In this document: positions 44,881 through 55,218 of the stretch, in pieces
Numbering within the stretch: the stretch's first letter is position 1
How the letters are laid out: every line of letters starts with the position of its first letter
Assembly: GCA_036852015.1 (NCBI GenBank)
Contig: JAANDG010000240.1
Location: 1-64,000, forward strand
Length of the DNA: 64,000 bases
DNA from: Pelodera strongyloides
Taxonomy: Eukaryota; Nematoda; Chromadorea; Rhabditida; Rhabditidae
Direction: 5' to 3'
Notes under the pieces: generated by a model
Databases searched by the model: none
Told to the model about the DNA's origin: nothing
Seen by the model: the letters and a program-made list of their open reading frames with translations, nothing else
Made by a program: the position numbers and the translations under genes

Positions 44881-47800
44881 CTACAGATAAAACTTATGGT
44901 AACCATCCATGACCTCATTGAATAAATCGTGGATTACCTGAAAATATAGTAATTCATAAAATATTAAGATTTGTCACCTACGTTCAGTATTCAAGAATAA
45001 ATTTTAAGAGGTTTCGTGATCAATCGAAACCAATCAAATAATATTTCAGGTGTTCTCTGGTGGCCTAGGAGTGAATTGCTGTAATTCTTTAGATTAAAAA
45101 GCATACCGTTGGTAGGATTCTTTTGCATTCGAGTTCTCGGTACTGGTGCAGTGTACAATCACCGATGCGCTCAACGCTATTCTCGCTAAGGACCAAGGGG
45201 TAGCCCCGTCTAGATTCTTCTCTCAGAATCTCTTTCATTGAAGCGCTCGAAGCACCAAGGTACTGAAATTCGGCTCATTTACGTAATTAACTCAATATAT
45301 TGGAATAAAGCAAATGCATTGGACAAAAGATTGGTGCAATGACACAAAGCTCTGCTTCGTCAAATTGAGAGTGACCTGGGTTTTTTTTATTTACTATTCC
45401 TGTACTCAACACTATATTTTCAAGCTTTTGTATATAAGGGGTAATTAACTTGCCCTGAAAGGTGAGAAATCGTTGTATGAGACGTACCGTTAATAAACGA
45501 AGATGAACATTCCTCCAATCTGCAGCGTGTACAGATGTATGATCGGACACATGTTGGTCGCTGGACTTTTTATTGAGTTCGGCCTTGTTCGATGGACTAA
45601 CACGTTGAGCAATTGCTCGAATCAGTTGAAGGGTGTGAGGGTACTGAAAACAAACCCTAATGAACATAAGGTCAGTCTTAAATGGACGTTGGAAGTTCAC
45701 TTAAAAAGAACACCCAAATCAGGCTTGTTCTAAACTTTACCCGATTCAAATCCTCTTCCTCCCTATGCAGCCAACTCGTTGTGTCAAAGTCATTTTTTAC
45801 GAACCATGGGTGCTCAACCATCTAAAAAAAGAAAACGCGATTGAAAAAAACCTGTCTAACATACCTTATCGTGACCCTTTACTGAATTTTTTGAAATGTA
45901 AAAGCTTCAATCTTGTGGTTCATTTTCGACGAATGTACGATAAACGATAAACGATATAAGAAAACAATAGAAAGAAGATAGCAACATTCAATACAACCCT
46001 TGTTGTCACAAGAAAGAAAAAACAACGGGATTTTTATATGAAATTACCTTAATTTTCGATATCCGCACAGTTGGTGACATAAGAATTCTAAGTAGAAATG
46101 AAAGTACAGCTCTGATTGGATCCGGTGACCGGTGGTAGTGATATCCAACATCAGCGTACAACGGTTTGCGGATTTCCACCGAGTAGTTGACTGGACATCC
46201 TCTTAAATTTGTGCAGTTGTCATTAATAAACATTAAAAGGACAGGTCCACGAGAAAAAAGGTTTTCCTCAATCTACTTGCACATAATGTTCGGAATTTCA
46301 GAAATATTACAGTGAAAACCGCATTTCTTTACATATAGAACTCGCAGAGTTATTCCACGGCAAACAGTTCGGCCAGGTACCGCATCCCGAAAGGTTAAAA
46401 TACGTCTTTACGGCTAATAAACGTCCATTAGCATTCTTTCTCTGCAGAATAACTGTTGCACGAATGAACTACATTCCTACGACTATAAGAAAGCGTGTCC
46501 AACACTGAAGTGCCGTAAAAGAGCAAAAATTGATTCTGACAACGGGCACCAGGTCGAACTGTTTGCTGGGGAATAACATTACGAGTTCTAGATGTAAAGA
46601 AATACGGGTTTCACAGTAATATTTCTGAAATGTAGGACATCATGTGCAAGTAAATTGAGGAAAACTTGCTGCTCGAAGTCCACCATGTTTATGAGTAATC
46701 TTTCACGCGCATCTCTAAGTTAAAATAACCTTCCCTACGGAGAACATCTCGATTACCTCGATTACGTTGGAATTTTTATAATTTGATGTCAGTTACAGAT
46801 ACATCAAACTCGAAATTGCATGATGGATTAAAATAACCATAGTCCCTTGTGGACAATGTAGTTTTCTTGAATAAGCCATGTTGCGGTATCGTAAAAATAT
46901 GGAATGAGAATGTTCTGTCAAAGAGAATTTTCCCATGTGTGAGAAAATGCTGCATCCCCATATTAAACATCCGTTTACTTCTTTTGAATAACCGAAACAA
47001 TTCCTTTTCCTCACATATGATTGTTTCACTTTAATGATAGGCAGCTGACTGTTATCAGTGAGACGTGCAAGAAAGGGTGCTTAATACATATTAAGCTTAT
47101 CTACATGTGAGCGAAAAAAACGCACAACAATAGGTGAAGAAAAATAATCTGTGCGAAAAACAATTAGCACGCTTATGGCTGGACTCCAGTACATTATTTC
47201 TTAATGTGTTACAATTGCTGTATGTTGTAACTGAACAAGGATTAATAGAGCATGGAGCGAGGGGAGCAAGAAATTAAATTGGCCTTGCTTGTGCTGCGCA
47301 ATATACTACGGTAATTGTGCTTACTTTGTAAATCTGGGATTCGGCGGATCATCAGGGCTTTCTTGCTGAAAGTAGTGAGAGATTCCGCAGAAATTTGTGT
47401 TTATTTCCTGAAATTATTAAAAATTAAGCATACCATACCACTAGAGGTTCCATTTTAAGAAGGTGATGTCTAACAACAAGACAAACAGAAGAATGACTAA
47501 CGTCACAATTGAAGACTATTTCAAGTGCACAGGCAGCACGCGAATTCGGGTACTTGCTGAAAAGAATTCGCATCGAATCGTTGAGCCGCGCACAAGTTGC
47601 GAAGAGTGCATTCACAGAACGCGTGTCCAGATACTCGATTATATGTGCTAGTGAGTCGATGTTCAATTCCTCAAGTCTAAGTCGCGAGCCCTAAAAGATA
47701 TCTTTTAACTTTCGTAGTTTTTAAAGCGGTGTGAGATGTTTTTTTTAGACTATGCTGAAGAAATGCTTTCGCAATACACGGACAAACTTACACAAACTTA

Positions 47801-47970
47801 GGGTATAAAGAATGTAACTGTTTCTCCAATTTCAATCGAACTGACAATCCCTTTACGATCAATCACATTATGCTACATAAAGCAATATATGAAAAATATA
47901 ATGCATAATTGCCGAAACTTGACATCAAAAAATCAAGGCCGCTCACATTTTTGGCAGTTGAATACTCCAT
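44881..47970 (-). CDS. F-box-like paralogue 3 (complete, apparently intact)
   Basis: Eight exons close in phase: 47947-47970 (ATG, 8 codons), 47502-47690, 47325-47407, 46048-46201, 45741-45821, 45488-45643, 45107-45262, 44881-44937 (stop TAG 44883-44881), giving about 299 aa. The second exon carries a good F-box-like segment (LNIDSLAHIIEYLDTRSVNA, then LFATCARLND). The last three exons are 156, 156 and 57 bases; paralogue 1 has 135 (after correction), 138 and 57, and paralogue 2 has 153, 156 and 87, which shows common descent. No signal peptide, membrane segment or known C-terminal domain is visible. Nematode genomes carry large, fast-evolving F-box families linked to stress and pathogen defence, which fits the low conservation among these neighbours. 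The first exon is short and less certain than the rest. A fold-back element occupies the intron 46202-47324. Confidence 0.75.
46233..46686. mobile_element. Fold-back element copy 3 (TTAAAGGG family)
   Basis: Left arm from AGGACAGGTCCACGAGAAAA through GGAATTTCAGAAATATTACA, GTGAAAACCGCATTTC and the run to CGGCCAGGTACCG. The right arm is the reverse complement ending in CTCGAAGTCCACC. It lies in an intron of paralogue 3. Confidence 0.75.
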
Positions 47971-49679
47971 TCCTTGCCAATTTATTGAAGTCTTTTTTTA
48001 AAACAGATGTGTTGGGTGCGGAATAAGAGATCAGGGTATTGTTTCCTAAAATAAGGGGAAAATTCACTGCAATGCACTTAAATGTGAAGTATTATTTCAA
48101 TGTGGAGAGCGTAAATGTGGTCAAATTCGCAAATATCAGAAGTTGAATGCCTTCAGAAAACAAAACACTACCCGATTTCTTGACTAGTACTGTTTTTTTT
48201 TGTCTTTAGAGTCAATGGAATGCAGTAAGACTAGGGTTCTGCTAAAAGTACTGACTAGGAAAATGGGAATTCAAATACCCTCAACAAGATCCCAAATTCC
48301 TTAATATATCATAATAGAAACAATCAATGTTAGCAATAGATTCCTTTTATATGGAACATTGTTGCTTTTCATGAGTATATGACTACGAGTAAGCACAAAT
48401 AAACGTTCTTGATGGTATGTTGTTTTTCTTTTCTCAAAAATAACCCTTTTCACGAACTCTGTGAAATTGTTTGAAACAGAATTGAACTAAACAACGTAGA
48501 GAGAAAGGGAGTTAGAGAACACAGGGGGAATGGGAGAGAAATACGAATAGAAAAGGAAGGAGGAAAAACGAGTGAGTATCAGTTAACACAGAGAACATCT
48601 TTTAATAGAACGGACGCAAACGGATGAACACGCAGTGTTAATCAAAGGAAGCGACTGTTACATCCGAAAGGCTTGTCGAGCTGTTCTAATCCAATAAACA
48701 TAAAAACAAGTTGAAAGGACAAAGAAGGTCAAAAACATACGCTGAAATGAGTATGGAGTTTTTTTAAACTTTGTTGCGAACTTGTGTAAAACAGGTTTCT
48801 GTAGAAAGGAACATGGTACACTATATACATAGACACACCACCACAAACGGGTGTCATAAATTCTGACAGTGGTGCATGCCTGACCTACAAGTAACAAAAA
48901 ATATTTCTAGGTTGCCATGTTGTTGCGGGGAGCACGTGAAAATAAAAAAAAGGAGAGGGAAATGTTGACGTGAAAAATATTCAGAGACGAAGTCGTCAAA
49001 ATGGAGAATGAGACAGCGTGTGGACATTGGAGAATTGAGAGAAGTGATTCCCCGGCACGTGGGAGAAAATTGAGAGACAGCCCCGTCCTTCAACCCTATC
49101 TCTCTGATTTTACTCACTTTTTGGGACATTTTCATAGAGCATTGGATGTGCAGATAATGGAAAGTGTTCGGGAATTTGTGTGTCTCATCTACGTGTATCA
49201 GAGACTAAATTAGAAGCGTAGCAAACAGTTAGTTGGCAAAGTACACACAACGAAGCAAAAGCAGCAAAAACCAATTATATTTTGTTCTATGCAGCTAAAT
49301 GAATTATTTCTATTTTACTTTCAATGTTGCATACTCTCCGCCCTTGTCAATTTTTCCGATGTATATTATACTGCTATAAAATTTTGTCTCAATGCGAATT
49401 GACCAATATCGTCAGTATAAAGTATTGTTTCTACCTACACAGTCTTTTTCTAAATACGACTAATATTAGTGAATGGTTTAAGAAAAACACATGAAAGTTA
49501 ACAAGTCAGCATTGATGAACATGACTTTATTAGAACATATCAAGGACGAATTAACCATATTCGACATAGACTACATAAACAAGTCTAATAGGTCCTCGAA
49601 GAAGAAGAAAAGCGTTTGGAAGATATAAACGATAAAGTACCAGATTACAATGAAAGGTGCAAATATCATCGATCCGCCT
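47971..49679. other. Intergenic, no gene seen
   Basis: 5' flank of F-box-like paralogue 3 and 3' flank of the QDNR-repeat gene. No heat-shock element like that of paralogue 2 is visible near the start of paralogue 3. No exon supported. Confidence 0.5.
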
Positions 49680-52600
49680 TCATCCTCTGCGATTCGGTCT
49701 TCTCTCTTCACTCGAATCAGTCGAGTCTGAATTCTTTCCATTTCTCTTCCGACTATGCTTTTTCTCCTTACTTTCCCTATCCTTCTCGCGGCTTTCCTTA
49801 TTTTTGAATTTCCTGTTAGAGGGTTGAGGAGTCACCTAGAAGGTGTGGATAACCTATATGTCTCAATATATAATGTTGCTATTTGTTTCATATAGCCGCT
49901 AGGTTTTTTTACTGAAGTTTACTTGTAGCATGCATGAAATACAAAAATAAAATGGAATACAAACCTGAAATTGCTGATTGGGGTGCGGGAAGAAGAAGCC
50001 GGTGCTGTGCGGTGGTGGAACTGGAAACATACGTGGTCCAAGGTGCTGAAAGGAACAAAATGTGAATTCTTCCAAGGCAATTAATTTGGAAAGCTTTGAT
50101 GTTTGTTTCAAAAGTGGTTTTTCTAAGCTACCGAAAACGTGCGACAGCCAAACAATTAGTTAAAGAAAAATCACTTCAGGGACTGCGACCATCAGCCGAT
50201 TATCCTGGCGATTGTCCTGGCGGTTGTCTTTTCTATTGTCTTGCATGTTATTCTGTACGTTTACGGATTGCGAGTTGGACCTTCTGTTGTCCGGTCGATT
50301 ATTTTGTGTATTTATTTGCAAGTTATTTTGTCCGACAGCTTGTAGGACCATTGGCGTTGTCGTCACGGTTATTGGAGTGCTTTCCGTGCTAGAGGCAAAT
50401 CCTTTGGCAGGACGATTGTCCACAAGATTAGCCGGGAGGTTGCCCTGATGGTTATTTTGGCGATTGTTTTGACGGTTATCCTGAATGTTGTTCTGACGGT
50501 TATCCTCTCGGTTATCCTTTCGGTTGTCCTGCCGGTTGTCTTGTCGGTTATCCTTACGGTTGACCTGTCGGTTATCCTTACGGTTGTCCTGGCGGTTGTC
50601 TTGGCGATTGTCCTGTCGGTTGTCCTGGCGGTTGTCCAGACGGTTGTCCTGGCGGTTGTCCTGACGGTTGTCCTGTCGGTTGTCCTGGCGGTTGTCTTGG
50701 CGATTGTCCTGTCGGTTGTCCTGGCGGTTGTCCAGACGGTTGTCCTGGCGGTTGTCCTGACGGTTGTCCTGTCGGTTGTCTTGTCGGTTGTCCTTGCGGT
50801 TGTCTTGGCGGTTGTCCTGGCGGTTGTCGTGGCGGTTGTCCTGGCGGTTGTCCTGGCGGTTGTCCTGGCGGTTGTCCTGGCGGTTGTCCTGGCGGTTGTC
50901 TTGGCGGTTGTCCTGACGGTTGTCCTGACGGTTGTCCTGCACGTTGTTGTCCTTGATGTTCTGAAATTCAGCACTAAATTCTAGCTTACTCCGTATGTTA
51001 CGAATATAATAGCAGGTTGTTTCAAATTCTTACCTGCCCAATCTGGTTGTTCTGATTGTTCGACAATACAGAAACACCTTGGACATTGATTAATGGACCG
51101 TTCGAGGCATTTGTGTCGGAAAGAATGCTCTTCATCTGAAATTCACTGTGATATTTTCCAAGTTTGCTCACACAACGTATTGAAATGTGCATGAACATGA
51201 CGCGTTGTGAACCACAAGCCAAATTAGGAAAGTGTAGTGTACAATAAAATGTCTGCAGATAGAAACGACTATGCACCGTTCCGCCGACTTGATCCAGGAT
51301 CCCAGCAATCTGCAACTCCTGTATATTATGTTTGGAAGAATACTCAGAAGTTATATTTAAATTTACGTTAAATGATTAAATGGCCTATTTCAAAACTGCC
51401 TACCTTAGGTTTATTATCCCCGGTAATCGCTGGCGAAACATGACCGTTTACCTAAATAGAAGTACTATTTTTTAACTATTTGAATTGTGAAAATATGGTT
51501 ACTTCAATTTTTCGGCAAAACTGCCCGAATCACGTTCATGACTGACATTGACAAACCACTGACGGGACGAACTCTCGTCCCAAATAGAACTCGGTTGTCG
51601 AATTGAGGAGGGAAGACTGTTTCCTTGGCGCTGTGACTGAAAAGAAGAAGATATTATGGAAAAATAAGACCAACCAGACAATATGAGGAAGAGGAAGTCG
51701 TTCATTTCCTGGCGATTTTCTCAACCAAGTGCCAACAAAAAATATCTTATTTTTTTCTAGAGAAAGCGGAAGATAGGTTGAAATAGAAGTGTTTCACTGA
51801 CTGTTTAGAAAGAGAAACGTTGACACAATAACAATAAAATTGACCTCCGTATTCTTCGATGACTGTGGCCGAATTACAGTGGGAACCATTTGCCCATTTT
51901 CATTTCGCGTCGGAATTACTGCAGCCGCCACCCCATTAGACGATGTTTTCTGTAATTTGATGATTCGAGAAAAGTTTCAATACAGTGGTCAGGTCAAAGT
52001 AAAAGCCTCTCAGGATCACGAACCATCTGACTGTTCATGTCGTCATTGGCAGAAATCACGACAACATCCTCAGAACTATCATCTTCCGGGTCAGAATCAG
52101 CAGTGTCTTCCTCCCTCTAAATACAAGAGGTGTATATGTTGTATACGGCAACCTGGAAAATCTCACTACACGAGATATAAGCGCCTGCCATGGTGGTCTC
52201 GTCATTGCATCTTCAAACTAATCATGAGAAAAGATGAAGCGTTGGCCAAAACGGCAAACCTTTAGGCCGTTCATTTGGTTATCCATTAGTTCATCATTCG
52301 AAGAAGATTGTTGGACTTGCGCAGTTTCCTAAATTCTTTTTCTTATGGTGAGATCAGCCAGAGACTTTCACGCCAACCGAAATTTGTAATGAAAAGGACA
52401 GCACAAACCATTTTCGCAGGTGTTACCACCCCTTGGAAAGGTGTTTCCTGGACTTTGACAGCCTGCAATGTAGTTGGTTTAAAGGTTTATGCATTGCCAC
52501 CTTTGAATTTTTTTATATATCTTGACCTAACAAGGTTTCACATCTCTTAAAATTTTCTAGCAGCGTGCACCGGAATTCCCTCACCTGAGATTTAACCTCT

Positions 52601-53949
52601 GGAATTGGGTCCTTATAGTCGTGGTCCTTTTCAAAATCATTATCAAGTGCATTTGAAATTACAGGACGAATCATCTGCTGTAACTGAAACGGACGTAAAT
52701 TAATTAAAATAAACAATGAACCAATTATCGATGTTGTTTTGATGTCAGGAATCTGAGCAGACCTTGAGATGATGTTCCTGGTTCGGTGCGAACTGCGATC
52801 CTTGGCGATTTTGGCCCTCAAACGAAATGTCTGCTTATTTCGAATAAATCACCAAGACGATATACATAGTGCATCGTCTTGCCAATCCTAAGTAAGGGAA
52901 ACCAAGCTAAAAAAAGAATTGCATCTGTCTATGTTTGGGAATCAAAGGGATATGTATATGAAAAATGTATAACCTGCTGATTCATTCGTTGCACTGGATG
53001 AGTGGAGAATTGAATTTGCTCGGTGGACTAAAAAACTTTCTTGAAATGCAAAGCATTTTGTGTAAATTTAAATATAATACTTGTTCAAAGCAACACACAC
53101 ATGCGGCGGATTTTTTCATGCACATGCGACATTATGTACACTGCGATAAGCAGCACTTTAAATCAGAGCCTGGCAAAAACCTTGTCAAACTGTGATGGTC
53201 CGGTGAATATTCCCTGAGCTGTTCTTGTTTTGGTGCTCAGAGCTTCGTCCTAGATGACTGATTTTACGTTTTATTTTTATAATTGATCATAAAGCGCACA
53301 ATTTGACTTGTTTTTATGTACATGACGCTTTATCGAATATATAATACAGTGCTATAAATCAAAAGTTAACCAATAAAGCATCTTTGTCTGAGGAAGGCAA
53401 CGTGTCAACTTGCCTCAATGAATGGAGGATCGACTAAGGCATTCGGCTGAGCATTCTGCTCTACGGTCTAAAAAGGAATGCAGCTTTATACTCACAATAA
53501 GGTTAACGTAAGGACCAATGACAAACACTCGAAATGTAATCTTTCCTAATGATCTGTTTCAGCATTATTTAAAATAAAGGTAAAACCTGAAAAGTCTGAT
53601 TCGACTGCGGAATAGGAGCTGGCTCGTAGGTATGTTTCTGTAAAGCAGAACTGTTACAAAAATGTTTCACTAGAACTGGGTACATAATTTTGAGTGTTAA
53701 ATGTTAAATATTAATGTTAAATGAACATTTTCCTTTCATTTAATTGAGATTTTACGAATTGATATGAACGCACCGTCGGGTTCCAGATGAGGAGAATCGG
53801 CCGCATATTGTGAGAAACCTAAGTTGCCCTTCATTATCAGAAATATGTAATACAATTCAGAACGAATTGGGGTCGCCAAAGTTACTCACCGTAGGTAACG
53901 CCCCCATTCCAATAACACACATCAACATAAGCTGTAGAACAGCAATCAT
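49680..53949 (-). CDS. Secreted disordered QDNR-repeat protein, all phase-0 exons (616 aa)
   Basis: I do not recognise a family. Fifteen exons chain in frame: 53890-53949, 53774-53818, 53587-53637, 53414-53467, 52763-52816, 52585-52683, 52024-52116, 51845-51949, 51547-51636, 51404-51451, 51277-51318, 51034-51135, 50190-50960, 49965-50045, 49680-49835. Every exon is a multiple of three and all 14 introns are phase 0. Exon 1 encodes a signal peptide ([20 protein letters not shown]). Middle exons are Gln/Asn/Pro-rich (for example [17 protein letters not shown]), and one is strongly acidic ([13 protein letters not shown]) with Ser-x-Glu type sites. The 771-base exon encodes about 41 tandem tetrads, mostly QDNR with K, L, H or E replacing Q. 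The end is basic ([20 protein letters not shown]) and finishes in a Ser/Glu patch. A role in extracellular matrix, cuticle or mineral/ion binding is inference. The weakest joins are the exits of exons 9 and 13 (GTCAGT and GTCGCA donors) and the entry of exon 5. The exon 4 intron uses a GC donor. Confidence 0.7.
50448..50960 (-). repeat. 12-bp tandem array encoding QDNR, with a 96-bp higher-order unit
   Basis: On the plus strand the unit is GGCGGTTGTCCT with point variants, about 41 copies. Two identical higher-order blocks of eight units (96 bases) lie at about 50590-50685 and 50686-50781, marked by the variants CGATTGTCC and CCAGACGG. Because the unit is a multiple of three, all six frames stay open for long stretches. 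The QDNR frame is chosen because it joins the flanking exons in phase and continues into non-repeat Gln/Asn-rich sequence on both sides. Confidence 0.9.
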
Positions 53950-53960
53950 TCTGAAAGACT
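53950..53960 (-). other. Likely SL trans-splice acceptor of the QDNR gene
   Basis: CAGTCTTTCAG on the minus strand ends at 53951, a single base before the ATG at 53949-53947. A strong acceptor this close to the start codon with no upstream exon is the usual sign of spliced-leader addition, and it fixes the signal-peptide start. Confidence 0.65.
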
Positions 53961-55218
53961 GTAGTGTCATACCAATAAAAAAAACATTGTTTTAAAAGAA
54001 CATTTATGGAGAAAAAATGAGAGAAGGTCAACCAAAACCCCATAATTCTTCATATTTATGCTACAATCAGCGTCAGCACAGACGCCAAAACAAACAATGT
54101 TTTTGAAATGATTCGTTGGGAAACTTTTGTTGCGAACTATAAATCTTGAGAGATGTTGTTCGATGATCTGCAACCAAACTGTTGATCTAAAAAAACTGAC
54201 TAATGGTATTTTCTTTTCTTTTATTTAATACTTATAGGAGCTTAAGGCGACTGTTTTATAGCACACGAAATATTTACGAGTTACCATAGATTTTTATCGA
54301 AATTATTTTGTTTGGATGGAAATTGTTGTGTTCTGCAACGTGCATTCTTTTACCGATCATGTGGTTACAACACGAAAATCTCAATAATTTATCGGCTAAA
54401 TCACGGTTCATATTAAGGGGTAAACAACATCACATAATGAAATGCTAACTGAATTGCGACACTATTCACAAGAGACAAAAAAAAGATACACATATGCATA
54501 CGTAAGTCGAATATCACATTTTGAATTTGGTAGAAAGAGTTTTCTGTACTAGGCCAAGACACGTTAGGTAAAGAATATGTTAAGAAGTACTTGTATGAGT
54601 ATGGAATCGATCATGACCAAGGCAAAGTGTTAAAAAATAAAGTATACAGTAATCACACATAATCTGTAAGAACTCCTAATGTAAGCCTATTCTCAAAGCT
54701 GCATGCAATTCTAGAGAAAATAGCTCAAACCGCTGCTATAGCTGCTTCACCACTTACATATGGATGTTGCAGTAATTTACAACACAATGTCATATTCAAA
54801 AGAAAAGCTATATAGCAAATCAATGAAAAAAAAGTGAACCGTTGTAATGGATATGCGGAAATCAAGTTCTATACGGTACATTTAATTTTGGTAGATCAAC
54901 TTCCATCAAAGGTTCACGTTTAGGAATAGCTTAAAACATAATTTGTACAAACACACCCTTTTAGCTGCTTAACCATAGGTGTTTACCCGAGAATCGTTCA
55001 TTCAGAAATTCTGGCTCATTTAAATATTAATTAATTCAAAAACATGTACACTATAGACACAAACCTAGGAAACAAAAGGCTGGTGCTCAAACTCAGTTAT
55101 TATTACAATCGATAAAAAAGATCAGAGGTTAGTTGTTTGTTTATGGCCACTTCTAATTGTAAGTTTGAACTATCGAAAATTAGGCATTTGTAATTTTTTT
55201 TCTTTAGATCGCTGACGT
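53961..55218. other. Intergenic, about 1.25 kb
   Basis: Space between the class II PI3K stop codon and the QDNR gene start on the same strand. It is AT-rich, with no gene or clear repeat. The gap is too long for a typical nematode operon spacing of about 100 bases. Confidence 0.6.

Noticed and set aside
45287..45460. Frame GKLITPYIQKLENIV in F-box-like paralogue 3, first taken as an exon
   Set aside because: The next segment (45107-45262) aligns far better with the matching exons of the other paralogues and joins in phase, so this is intron.
50448..50984. Plus-strand frame of Val-Val-Leu-Ala repeats and minus-strand Arg-Thr-Thr frame
   Set aside because: Both are by-products of a 12-bp tandem repeat, which keeps all six frames open. 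Only the QDNR frame joins the flanking exons in phase and extends into varied sequence.
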